DNA of 64,000 nucleotides, from the NCBI RefSeq assembly GCF_017309585.1, contig NZ_CP071321.1, positions 744,001-808,000 on the forward strand, written 5' to 3'. Shown here one piece after another: positions 35,791 through 44,058 of the stretch. How positions within the stretch are numbered: the stretch's first letter is position 1; each line of letters begins with the position of its first letter. The notes under the pieces were generated by a model. It saw only the letters and a list, made by a program, of their open reading frames with translations. It searched no databases and was not told the origin of the DNA. Source of the stretch: Nitrogeniibacter aestuarii. Lineage in GTDB: Bacteria; Pseudomonadota; Gammaproteobacteria; Burkholderiales; Rhodocyclaceae. The translations under genes and the position numbers were made by a program.

Positions 35791-36408
35791 ATGCAGAGAA
35801 GAGATGCGCTGGTGTTGAGCCTGGGGGCCCTGGTGACGGCGGCGTTGGTGGTGTCGGGTATCGACCCATACGATCGGCTCACCTGGTGGATGGAGGTCTT
35901 GCCGGCAATGCTCGCACTGGTGATCATCGGTGCGACACACCGCCGATTCCCGCTCACGGAACTGGTGCTCGTGCTGATCGCGCTGCATGCGCTGATTCTC
36001 ATTCTGGGCGGTGCGTACTCTTACGCCCGGGTGCCCTTGGGGTTCTGGCTACAGGACGCGTTCGGTTTCGAGCGCAATCCCTATGACCGCATCGGTCACC
36101 TGGCGCAAGGCTTCATCCCCGCCATGATTGCCCGCGAGTTGCTGATACGGCTCAAGGTACTGGCCCGCGGCGGTGCATGGTTGTTCTTTGTCGTCTGCTC
36201 GATCTGCCTGGCCATTTCAGCGCTCTACGAGCTGATTGAATGGCAGGCCGCAGTGATCATGGGGCAGGGCGCCACCGAGTTCCTGGGCACACAGGGCGAC
36301 CCCTGGGATACTCAGGCCGACATGGCGCTGGCGCTCATCGGATCGATCCTTGCCCAGTGGCTGCTCGCGCGCTGGCATGATCGACAGCTTCAGGCCTTGT
36401 CCGCATGA
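35791..36408 (+). CDS. DUF2238 (YjdF-type) membrane protein
   Basis: A 205-residue protein with five to six hydrophobic helices. It carries the DUF2238 conserved blocks YSYARVPLGFWLQDAFGFER, NPYDRIGHLAQGFIPAMIAR, ALYELIEWQAAV and TQGDPWDTQADMALAL, including the His and Asp/Glu residues characteristic of the family. The fold suggests an integral-membrane enzyme, but no activity is known. Start ATG 35791. It overlaps the convergent histidine kinase gene by 19 bp at the 3' end, an unusual antisense overlap. Confidence 0.85.
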   Translation: MQRRDALVLSLGALVTAALVVSGIDPYDRLTWWMEVLPAMLALVIIGATHRRFPLTELVLVLIALHALILILGGAYSYARVPLGFWLQDAFGFERNPYDRIGHLAQGFIPAMIARELLIRLKVLARGGAWLFFVVCSICLAISALYELIEWQAAVIMGQGATEFLGTQGDPWDTQADMALALIGSILAQWLLARWHDRQLQALSA

Positions 36409-37712
36409 TTCTGTAGCGGCAGGCGCAGGGTCATGCGCAAACCGCCACCGGGCTCGTTGTTCGCCTCGATACTGCCCTGATGGGCCTTCATGGCGCGCTG
36501 GGCGATGGCCAGACCCAAACCGAAGCCCTGAGCGGAGCGTTCGTCGCCTCCCCGATGGAAGGGCTCGAAGATGTGGGGCAGATCATCCGCTGGTACACCA
36601 GGGCCCTGGTCGATGATGTCGACGCTCAATTCGCTGTTGCATGCACTGGCCTTGATCGACACGGTGGTGCCTTCGGCCGTGTATTTGACGGCATTGCGGA
36701 TCACGTTTTCAAAGGCGCGTTGAAGCGGCGTGGCCTGAACCATCGCCCATGCCTCACCGGTGCTCTCGAAGTGGACGTCGCGTCCCTTGGCCCGGGCTTC
36801 GAACTGGGCATCACCCGCGATGTCGGTGAGCAACTCCATGAGGTCGAGGCGCTCAAGATGGCCGTTGGCGCCAGCTTCAAGGCGTGACAGCGTCAGCAGC
36901 TCGCCCACCAAGGTATCAAGGCGCTGGGATTCGAGTTCGAGCCGGTCGAACGTGGCTTCAAGTTGCGCCGGGTTCTTTCGCCCGAGACCAATGGCCGCCT
37001 GCATGCGGGCAAGGGGGGATCGCAGCTCGTGCGACACGTCGTGCAGCAGGCGCCGCTGGGCGTTGATCTGTGCCTGAAGCTGGGCCGCCATGCGATCGAA
37101 GTCCTGGCCCAGGTCGGCGATTTCATCTCGGCGGCCACCCATGGAGGGGGTTGCGCGGGCATCGAGATTGCCTCGCGCTGCCGCGTCGAATGCGCGGCGC
37201 AATGCGCGAATCGGCTTGGCGACGTACCAGGCGAGCAGGGCACTGAAGGCGACGCTTGCAATGAGCACCGCACTCAGGGGAACTAGGAGCGAGGGCGGTT
37301 TGCGGTCCGTGCGCTCATGAGTCAGGCGTTCCGGGTGGATCATGATCTCGTAGCGTTGCCCGTTGGCCGCGACCACGGATCGCCGCGCGTTGGCGGGAAT
37401 GCTGTCCAGCTCATGCGGCGGGGGCAGGCGGTTGCCGGTGAGGTCGCGGCCCTGTGAATCGAGAATCAGCACGGGCGGAACACCGTGGCGCTGCCCCCAG
37501 CGGGAGATCAGGCGCCGCGCCGCGTCCGGATTGCCGGCGGCGAGCACCGTTTCGGTGGTGTCGAGCCAGAAACTGATGCGCGGGCCGAGACGTTCGCTCG
37601 CTTCATCGATCGATGCCTGACGATGCACCCATACGGCTGAGCCGACACCCACGCCGGCGACGATCAGCGCCAGCCAGAAGGCGGCAAAGGATTTCCAGAA
37701 CAGGCGGCCCAT
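36390..37712 (-). CDS. CpxA-like sensor histidine kinase
   Basis: A 440-residue sensor kinase. The first TM helix is at 8-28, a periplasmic sensor domain lies at about 30-145, a second TM near 150-170, HAMP to about 225, the HisKA box HDVSHELRSPLARMQAAIGL, and HATPase motifs ENVIRNAVKYT (N box), DIIDQGPGVP (G1) and GFGLGLAIAQR (G2). It is encoded three bases after its response regulator. Divergent from a Spy/CpxP-like gene with CpxR-type boxes between, so an envelope-stress sensor is the best reading. Confidence 0.9.
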   Translation of the reverse strand: MGRLFWKSFAAFWLALIVAGVGVGSAVWVHRQASIDEASERLGPRISFWLDTTETVLAAGNPDAARRLISRWGQRHGVPPVLILDSQGRDLTGNRLPPPHELDSIPANARRSVVAANGQRYEIMIHPERLTHERTDRKPPSLLVPLSAVLIASVAFSALLAWYVAKPIRALRRAFDAAARGNLDARATPSMGGRRDEIADLGQDFDRMAAQLQAQINAQRRLLHDVSHELRSPLARMQAAIGLGRKNPAQLEATFDRLELESQRLDTLVGELLTLSRLEAGANGHLERLDLMELLTDIAGDAQFEARAKGRDVHFESTGEAWAMVQATPLQRAFENVIRNAVKYTAEGTTVSIKASACNSELSVDIIDQGPGVPADDLPHIFEPFHRGGDERSAQGFGLGLAIAQRAMKAHQGSIEANNEPGGGLRMTLRLPLQNHADKA

Positions 37713-37715
37713 AAA

Positions 37716-38405
37716 TTATTCCCGCACGAACTGGTAGCCCTGTCCGCGAACCGTCTGGATCCAGGACTGCCCGTCGCGTCGTGCCCCGAGCTTCTGGCGG
37801 ATGCTGGAGACATGCACGTCGATGCTGCGATCAAAGCGCGCCAGGGGGCGGCCGAGTGCCTTCTCGGAAAGTTCGTTCTTGCTCACCACGCTGCCGGCAT
37901 GCCGGGCGAGCAGTTCGAGAATGGAAAACTCGGTGCTGGTGAGCGTCAGGGCGTTGCCATGCCATTCGGCGGTGCGTTTGGCGGGCCAGAGGGTGAGCGG
38001 GCCTTCCTGAATGGCATCGGCATGGTCGGCGGCGGTGGCTGGCGCGCTCATGCGCCGCAGGATGGCGCGAATGCGCGCCACCAGTTCGCGGGGTGTGCAT
38101 GGTTTGGGCACGTAGTCATCCGCGCCCAGTTCCAGACCGACCACCCGGTCGATGTCATCGCCGCGTGCGGTGAGCATGAGCACCGGCATGTTGCTGTGCT
38201 GCCGGATCTTGCGCAGGGCGTCCACGCCATTGAGAACCGGCATCATCACGTCGAGCACGACAATGTCGAACGGTCCCTCGAGTGCCGCCTTGACGCCAGC
38301 CTCGCCGTCGTGAGCCACATCGGTGTCGAAGCCTTCCTGCGTCAGGTACTCACTGAGCATGCCGGACAGTTCCACATCGTCATCGACCAGCAGCACACGC
38401 GTCAT
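37716..38405 (-). CDS. CpxR-like OmpR-family response regulator
   Basis: A 229-residue regulator. The receiver domain has the acidic pair DDD at 7-9 (MTRVLLVDDDVELSG), the phospho-acceptor Asp in DIVVLDVMMPVLNG and the Lys in ADDYVPKPC. The OmpR winged-helix follows, ending in DVHVSSIRQKLG and VRGQGYQFV. ATG 38405 is used because AGGAGGA lies upstream at the right spacing; ATG 38411 and 38432 are also in frame. It probably controls its own operon and the divergent Spy-like gene through TTTAC/GTAAA repeats. Confidence 0.92.
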   Translation of the reverse strand: MTRVLLVDDDVELSGMLSEYLTQEGFDTDVAHDGEAGVKAALEGPFDIVVLDVMMPVLNGVDALRKIRQHSNMPVLMLTARGDDIDRVVGLELGADDYVPKPCTPRELVARIRAILRRMSAPATAADHADAIQEGPLTLWPAKRTAEWHGNALTLTSTEFSILELLARHAGSVVSKNELSEKALGRPLARFDRSIDVHVSSIRQKLGARRDGQSWIQTVRGQGYQFVRE

Positions 38406-38465
38406 CTTCATTCCTCCTGTCATCGCAGGCACATGATACGGCGGCGAATGCCCGGTTTGGCGGCC

Positions 38466-38511
38466 TTTACCGCGCTTTACCTGCCTTTACGTCGCCATGA
38501 CCGTGCTTTAC
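38466..38511. promoter_or_regulatory. Tandem CpxR-type boxes between cpxR-like and spy-like genes
   Basis: Four TTTAC pentamers (GTAAA on the minus strand) lie at 38466-38470, 38476-38480, 38486-38490 and 38507-38511. The first three are exactly 10 bp apart, that is, two overlapping copies of the CpxR box GTAAA-N5-GTAAA. The fourth is two helical turns away (21 bp). They lie about 60 bp before the response regulator start and 85 bp before the Spy-like start. Confidence 0.8.
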
Positions 38512-38595
38512 CCGGTCACCCCGCATAGTGCATCCAACAGGTGAGGGCGCAGTGCCCGGCCTGCCCTGAATGAAGATGAAGACAGGAGTGACGAC

Positions 38596-39132
38596 ATGAA
38601 TAAGCGGACCAAGATCATCGGTGCCTTTCTGGCGGCAAGCAGCGTGGCGCTGGCCATCCCTTACGCGGCCCAGGCCCGGGGCGGTGACTACGGTTTCGGC
38701 GGTGGATGCGAAGGCCGTGGTCATCAGATGCACGGGGCTCGGCACATGTTTGGCGGTCACGGCGGTGGCCACGGCATGCTGCGTGGGCTGGACCTGACCG
38801 AAGCGCAGAAGGACAAGATCTTTGAACTGCGACACAAGCTCGAACCCGAGATGCGTGAGCAGATGAAAGTTGTGCGTGCCGCGGGTGTTGCCTTGCGCGA
38901 GATGATGACTCAAGGCGAGTACGACGCTGCCAGGGTCAAGACCCTGACCGAAGAACGCGCAGCCGCCATGAGCCAGATGGCGCAAATGAAGTTCGCCAAT
39001 CAGAACGAGGTCTATCAGTTGCTGACCGACGAGCAGAGAGCCGAACTGAAGAAGCGCAAGGAAGCGCGTCAGGAGCGCTGGGAGAAACGCGGCATGGGGC
39101 AGGGTCGTAGTGCGGCGGACATGGATACCTGA
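38596..39132 (+). CDS. Periplasmic Spy/CpxP-like LTxxQ chaperone
   Basis: A 178-residue periplasmic protein. The signal peptide (MNKRTKIIGAFLAASSVALA..AQA) is followed by a Gly/His-rich segment (GGCEGRGHQMHGARHMFGGH) that may bind metal. The Spy/CpxP helical core carries LDLTEAQKDKIFELRHKLEP and LLTDEQRAELKKR, i.e. two LTxxQ-type motifs. Spy/CpxP are ATP-independent chaperones or inhibitors of the Cpx sensor. It is divergent from a Cpx-like two-component system, the classic arrangement of cpxP-cpxRA. A strong terminator follows. Confidence 0.85.
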   Translation: MNKRTKIIGAFLAASSVALAIPYAAQARGGDYGFGGGCEGRGHQMHGARHMFGGHGGGHGMLRGLDLTEAQKDKIFELRHKLEPEMREQMKVVRAAGVALREMMTQGEYDAARVKTLTEERAAAMSQMAQMKFANQNEVYQLLTDEQRAELKKRKEARQERWEKRGMGQGRSAADMDT

Positions 39133-39153
39133 CGAGCGGTTTTGTGCACAACG

Positions 39154-39186
39154 AAAAAGGCGCATTCGATGCGCCTTTTTCTTTTT
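39154..39186 (+). terminator. Rho-independent terminator after the Spy-like gene
   Basis: Stem GGCGCAT (39159-39165) / ATGCGCC (39169-39175), extended by A5/T5 on the flanks, loop TCG, followed by T5-C-T6. Confidence 0.88.
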
Positions 39187-39279
39187 TGAGGCTCGTCAAC
39201 ACGCGATTATTTTTTATGCTAGAAGGTTCGCATTGTGCACTGCCCATTGATCTTTGCGTGCACGCCACTTAAAACCCGG

Positions 39280-39325
39280 TTGACAACCCTTCTGCTCGAC
39301 GTATGATTGAAACGAACGTTCGGTT
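39280..39325 (+). promoter_or_regulatory. Promoter and operator of the tetR gene
   Basis: A -35 TTGACA (39280-39285), a 16-bp spacer and a -10 TATGAT (39302-39307) are followed by the palindrome CGAACGTTCG (39313-39322) over the expected transcription start. This layout fits autorepression by the TetR protein encoded downstream. A TGAACGTTCG copy is found before the DegV gene. Confidence 0.65.
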
Positions 39326-39391
39326 TTTTACGTCGGGCAGTAAAGTTGTACGCGACACATGCAACCACAACGATAGCGAGCGGTGAGCCCG

Positions 39392-40075
39392 ATGACAGAA
39401 AACTACAAGCAAGGGACCGAAACGAGGGAGCGCATCCTGGATGCGGCGGAGGTCTTGTTCGCGGCGCATGGATTCGAAGCCACGTCCATGAGGATGATTA
39501 CCGGTCTGGCCAACGTGAACCTGGCGGCGGTGAATTATCACTTCGGCAGCAAGGACGCGCTGATCCAGGAGGTGTTCCGACGGCGATTGACCGGCCTGAA
39601 CCAGCGGCGGATGTCCGCGCTGGAAGAGGCCGAGCGTGCTGCCGCTGGCAGCGCGGTGAAACCGAGCAGGATCGTGGAGATCTTTTTCGGGATGCCACTG
39701 GTCATGGCGGCGGAGGCCGATCCGGCGGGTGCAACCTTCATGCGTCTGCTCGGTCGCACCTATACCGAGCCGAACGAGTTTGTTCGGCGTTTCCTGGCCG
39801 AGGAGTATTCCGAGGTCGTAGAGCGTTTCATGGGAGCGCTCTACCATGCGATACCGGATGTGCCCCGGGATGAAATCCTGTGGCGCTTCCATTTCATGAT
39901 GGGGGCCATGTCCTACGCGATTGCGGGGACGGACGCACTCAGGCTGTTTGGTGGTGAATTGAACGACACGGACCCGGAGCGGATGCTGCCGCGACTGATG
40001 TCCTTTTTGCTGGGTGGACTGCGCGCCCCGTTGCCTGGATTGCAGGCGGCAGGGGCGGCGCGAGATGCCGCCTGA
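39392..40075 (+). CDS. TetR family regulator of fatty-acid degradation
   Basis: A 227-residue TetR-type repressor. The N-terminal HTH is ERILDAAEVLFAAHGFEATS with NLAAVNYHFGSKDALIQEVF (the recognition helix region of TetR proteins); the C-terminal ligand domain is all-helical. It lies 55 bp before fadE, so it is likely an acyl-CoA-responsive regulator of the FadP/PsrA kind controlling the following beta-oxidation genes (inference). ATG 39392 is used; GTG 39383 is in frame. An operator-like palindrome lies over its own promoter. Confidence 0.85.
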   Translation: MTENYKQGTETRERILDAAEVLFAAHGFEATSMRMITGLANVNLAAVNYHFGSKDALIQEVFRRRLTGLNQRRMSALEEAERAAAGSAVKPSRIVEIFFGMPLVMAAEADPAGATFMRLLGRTYTEPNEFVRRFLAEEYSEVVERFMGALYHAIPDVPRDEILWRFHFMMGAMSYAIAGTDALRLFGGELNDTDPERMLPRLMSFLLGGLRAPLPGLQAAGAARDAA

Positions 40076-40130
40076 ATGATCGGCCGAGCGGGCCGTAGAG
40101 CCCGCCGGCCTTCGATGAGGAGAACAACGC

Positions 40131-42617
40131 ATGATCTGGTTTCTACTGGCCCTACCTCTCGTGGCTGTCGCGCTCGCCTACGGGCGGGCGCCACTTTTTG
40201 CCTGGGCCGTCGCAACGGTCGTCTGGCTCGGTGGCCTCGCAGTGACGGGGGGGTGGCCGGGTTGGCTGGGCATCCCGGCAGTGATCATCGCCGGCGCGTT
40301 GTTTGCCGTCTTCCTGATCGACTCGGTGCGCAAGCAGTATGTGACACGTCCGATCCTGAAAGCTTTCCGCGCCGCACTGCCCAGCATGTCTCAGACCGAG
40401 AAGGATGCGCTCGAAGCCGGCACCGTCTGGTGGGAGGGCGATCTGTTCGCCGGCAAACCCGACTGGGACAAGATGCGCAGCTATCCGTGGCCCGCGCTCA
40501 CGGACGAAGAGCAGCGTTTTCTCGATATCCAGACCACCGAGCTGTGCCGCATGACCGATGAGTGGGACGGCTCCTTGCGTCAGGATCTGCCCATGGAGGT
40601 GTGGAACTACATCAAGTCCGAAGGCTTCCTGGGCATGATTATTCCCAAGGAATACGGTGGCAAGGGCTTCTCGGCCTTCATGCACTCCCAGGTGGTCACC
40701 AAGCTCTCCACGCGCTCGTCGGCGGCCGCCGTGACCGTCATGGTGCCCAACTCGCTCGGGCCGGCCGAATTGCTCCTGCACTACGGCACCGAGGACCAGA
40801 AAAACCATTACCTGCCGCGTCTGGCGCGCGGCGAAGAAATCCCGGCTTTTGCCTTGACCAGCCCCTGGGCGGGGTCGGACGCAGCCTCCATCCCGGATTC
40901 GGGGGTGGTGTGCAAAGGCCGGTACAAAGGCGAAGAAGTGGTGGGCATCCGGCTGAACTTCGACAAGCGCTACATCACACTGGCGCCGGTGTGCACCGTC
41001 TTCGGCCTGGCTTTCCGCATGTTCGACCCGGAGCATCTGCTCGGCGAGACCGAAGACATCGGCATCACCTGCGCCCTGATCCCGTGGAATCACCCGGGCG
41101 TGGACATCGGTCGGCGTCACTTCCCGCTCAACGCGATCTGGATGAACGGGCCGATCCGTGGTCAGGACGTGTTCATTCCGCTCGAATTCATCATCGGGGG
41201 GCCGGCCATGGCTGGCCAGGGCTGGCGCATGCTGATGGAGTGCCTGGCGGCCGGCCGGTCCATTTCCCTGCCGGGATCAAACACCGGCATGCAGAAGCTC
41301 ACTGCCCGTGCGGTGGGGGCCTATGCCCGCGTCCGCTATCAGTTCAAGACTGCCATCGGCCGTTTCGAAGGCGTGGAAGAGGCGTTGACCCGTATCGGTG
41401 CCAACACCTACCTGTCGGATGCGGCGCGTATCTTCACTGCCGGCTCCATCGATCAGGGCGAAAAGCCGTCCGTGGTGTCGGCCATCGTGAAGTATCACAT
41501 CACCGAGCGGGCCCGCCAGACGGTCAATGACGGCATGGATGTCATCGGCGGCAAGGGCATCTGCCTGGGGCCGCAGAACTTCCTCGGCCGTGCGTATCAG
41601 CAGGTGCCGGTGGGCATTACGGTGGAAGGGGCCAACATCCTGACGCGCAGCCTGATTCTCTTCGGCCAGGGGGCGGTGCGCTGTCACCCCTATGTGCTCA
41701 AGGAAATGCATGCGGCCCAAGACAACGATCTGGAGACCTTCGACGCCGCGCTTTGGGGGCATGTCAGCTACACCATGCAGAATGCCGCGCGTGCCCTGGT
41801 GATGGGGCTGACCGGCTCGCACTTTGTGAGGGTCCCGGCCGGCGTGCCTGAAGAGACGAGGCGCTACTACCAGCAGCTCACCCGGTATTCGGCAGCCTTT
41901 GCCTTTCTGAGCGATATTTCCATGGGCACCATGGGCGGTGCGCTCAAGCGCAAGGAAAAACTCTCGGCTCGCCTGGGCGACATCCTGTCGCTCATGTATC
42001 TGGCTTCGGCCACCCTCAAGCGCTACGAGGCCGAAGGCGCCAAAGCCGCCGATGCGCCACTCATGCATTGGGCGATCTGGGATGCCATGTTCAAGGCCCA
42101 GAATGCCTTCGAGGGGACCATTGCGAACTTCCCGAACAAGCTGTTCGCCTTCCTGTTGCGCCGGATCGTGGTGTTCCCGCTCGGTCGCCCGTATGTGGTG
42201 CCGAGTGACCGCGCCGGGCATGAGGTGGCCAGCCTGATGATCGAGCCGTCCGCTACCCGGGACCGCCTGATTGCCGACTCCTTTGCGCCTGATGACGAGA
42301 ACGATCCGGTGGGTGTGCTTGAGCTGGCGTTGCGTGCCACGGTAGAGGCCGAGCCGATCGAGAGTCGGGTGAAGCAGGCTGTGCGCAGTGGCGATTTCAA
42401 GCCGGGTTTGTTGGTTGGTGGTGGCGTCGATGCCCTCTACGTCAAAGCGCATGAAGCGGGCGTGATTTCCGACGACGAGTTCAAGCTCATTCAACGCAAG
42501 GGGTATCTGCGCGATCTGGTGATCCGGGTCGATGACTTCCCCTACGATTTCGGGCTCAAGGCTGTGCTCGATGACATTTCTCTTGATGACCAGCTGCAGC
42601 GACGCGAGGCCGCATGA
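40131..42617 (+). CDS. fadE: Acyl-CoA dehydrogenase FadE
   Basis: An 828-residue acyl-CoA dehydrogenase of the long FadE type (E. coli FadE is 814). Two N-terminal hydrophobic helices (MIWFLLALPLVAVALAYG and ATVVWLGGLAVTG...) anchor it to the membrane. The ACAD body follows, with PKEYGGKGFSAFMHSQVVTK, the flavin-binding FALTSPWAGSDAAS and GGKGICLGPQNFLGRAYQQV, and a FadE-specific C-terminal domain of about 300 residues. It catalyses the first beta-oxidation step. The thiolase gene overlaps by ATGA. Confidence 0.95.
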   Translation: MIWFLLALPLVAVALAYGRAPLFAWAVATVVWLGGLAVTGGWPGWLGIPAVIIAGALFAVFLIDSVRKQYVTRPILKAFRAALPSMSQTEKDALEAGTVWWEGDLFAGKPDWDKMRSYPWPALTDEEQRFLDIQTTELCRMTDEWDGSLRQDLPMEVWNYIKSEGFLGMIIPKEYGGKGFSAFMHSQVVTKLSTRSSAAAVTVMVPNSLGPAELLLHYGTEDQKNHYLPRLARGEEIPAFALTSPWAGSDAASIPDSGVVCKGRYKGEEVVGIRLNFDKRYITLAPVCTVFGLAFRMFDPEHLLGETEDIGITCALIPWNHPGVDIGRRHFPLNAIWMNGPIRGQDVFIPLEFIIGGPAMAGQGWRMLMECLAAGRSISLPGSNTGMQKLTARAVGAYARVRYQFKTAIGRFEGVEEALTRIGANTYLSDAARIFTAGSIDQGEKPSVVSAIVKYHITERARQTVNDGMDVIGGKGICLGPQNFLGRAYQQVPVGITVEGANILTRSLILFGQGAVRCHPYVLKEMHAAQDNDLETFDAALWGHVSYTMQNAARALVMGLTGSHFVRVPAGVPEETRRYYQQLTRYSAAFAFLSDISMGTMGGALKRKEKLSARLGDILSLMYLASATLKRYEAEGAKAADAPLMHWAIWDAMFKAQNAFEGTIANFPNKLFAFLLRRIVVFPLGRPYVVPSDRAGHEVASLMIEPSATRDRLIADSFAPDDENDPVGVLELALRATVEAEPIESRVKQAVRSGDFKPGLLVGGGVDALYVKAHEAGVISDDEFKLIQRKGYLRDLVIRVDDFPYDFGLKAVLDDISLDDQLQRREAA

Positions 42618-43900
42618 CCCGTCCGGTTTACATCATCGATGGGGCTCGCACGCCCTTTCTGAAGTCACGCAACACGCCCGGGCCCTTTGCCGCCTCTGAT
42701 CTGGCGGTGATGTCCGGTGCCGATCTGCTGGCGCGACAGCCCTTCGGGGCCGACCGCTTTGATGAGGTGATCGTCGGTTGCGCCAGTCCGTCGCCGGATG
42801 AGATCAACATCGGGCGTGTCATTTCCCTGCGGCTGGGCTGCGGGAACAAGGTGCCGGGCTGGACGGTGATGCGCAACTGCGCCAGTGGCATGCAGGCGCT
42901 CGATTCGGCCATGGTGAATATCCAGGCCGGACGTTCGGAACTGGTACTGGCGGGCGGTGTGGATGCCTTGTCGAGGGCGCCGCTGTTCTTCTCGGACGGT
43001 ATGGTGAAATGGCTGTCGAAGTGGTTTGCGGCCAAGTCGCTCGGCCAGCGTCTGGGGCTGCTCAAGCAGTTCAAGCTGAAGAATCTTGCGCCGGTGCTCG
43101 GCATCGTCAAGGGGCTGACCGACCCGATCTGCGGGCAGCTCATGGGACAGACGGCAGAAAACCTGGCCTACCGGTTCGGTATCACCCGCGAGGACATGGA
43201 TGAGTTCGCCGCGCGCAGCCACGAGAAGGTGATTGCCGCGCAACAGGCAGGACATTTCGACGAGATCGTGCCCCTTGTCGGGCCTGATGGCGCCGTGTAT
43301 GACGCCGATGACGGTGTGCGCGCCGACTCGACCGCCCGGAACCTGGCCAAGCTGCGTCCGTTTTTCGACAAGAAGTACGGGCGAGTGACGGCCGGCAACA
43401 GTTCACAGATCACTGACGGTGCCGCGTGGCTGATCCTCGCGTCTGAAGCCGCGGTTGAAAAACACGGTCTGAATCCCATCGGACGCATCGTCGATGCCCA
43501 ATGGGCCGGTCTGTCGCCGGAGCAGATGGGGTTGGGCCCGGTGCATGCCGCCACCCCGATTCTCCAGCGTCATGGTCTGGGCCTCAATGACCTGGACCTG
43601 TGGGAAATCAACGAGGCCTTCGCCGCCCAGGTCATCGCCTGCCTGCGAGCCTGGGAAGACGAGGCCTATTGCCGTGAAGAACTGGGCCTTGACACGGCCT
43701 TGGGGTCGCTGGACCCGGCGAGGCTCAATGTCGATGGCGGTGCGATTGCGCAAGGCCACCCCGTCGGGGCCAGTGGCGCGCGGATCGTGCTCCACCTGCT
43801 TGAAGCGCTGCGAAGAGAAAACAAACAACGAGGCATGGCGAGCATCTGCATTGGCGGTGGCCAGGGCGGTGCCATGCTCATCGAGACGGTGTCGCCCTGA
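42614..43900 (+). CDS. fadI: Acetyl-CoA C-acyltransferase (FadI-type thiolase)
   Basis: A 428-residue thiolase. The nucleophilic Cys is in VMRNCASGMQALDSAMVNIQ (near residue 90), NEAFAAQV is in the second half, the His in GGAIAQGHPVGASGARIVLH, and the second Cys in ASICIGGGQGGAMLIE. It cleaves 3-ketoacyl-CoA with CoA. The long form with an insert between residues 120 and 160 resembles FadI rather than FadA. Translated with fadE (ATGA overlap). Confidence 0.9.
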   Translation: MTRPVYIIDGARTPFLKSRNTPGPFAASDLAVMSGADLLARQPFGADRFDEVIVGCASPSPDEINIGRVISLRLGCGNKVPGWTVMRNCASGMQALDSAMVNIQAGRSELVLAGGVDALSRAPLFFSDGMVKWLSKWFAAKSLGQRLGLLKQFKLKNLAPVLGIVKGLTDPICGQLMGQTAENLAYRFGITREDMDEFAARSHEKVIAAQQAGHFDEIVPLVGPDGAVYDADDGVRADSTARNLAKLRPFFDKKYGRVTAGNSSQITDGAAWLILASEAAVEKHGLNPIGRIVDAQWAGLSPEQMGLGPVHAATPILQRHGLGLNDLDLWEINEAFAAQVIACLRAWEDEAYCREELGLDTALGSLDPARLNVDGGAIAQGHPVGASGARIVLHLLEALRRENKQRGMASICIGGGQGGAMLIETVSP

Positions 43901-44027
43901 TGGCGATGCCTCACCCCTTACGAGCGGCGCAGGCGGCGAAGACGACCCCCTGCATGTTTTCAAGGCCTGCGTCGCCCGTATCCGTTGTGAATTTCATGAG
44001 AGACATCGCGTCGAACTCGATAGCGTA

Positions 44028-44038
44028 TGAACGTTCGA
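44028..44038 (+). promoter_or_regulatory. Candidate TetR operator before the DegV gene
   Basis: TGAACGTTCG (44028-44037) shares nine of ten bases with the palindrome in the tetR promoter, and is 22 bp before the DegV start. It may bring the DegV-hydroxyacyl-CoA dehydrogenase-thioesterase genes under the same regulator. Evidence is the shared motif only. Confidence 0.45.
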
Positions 44039-44058
44039 GTGATGGGGAGGGTTGCTCC

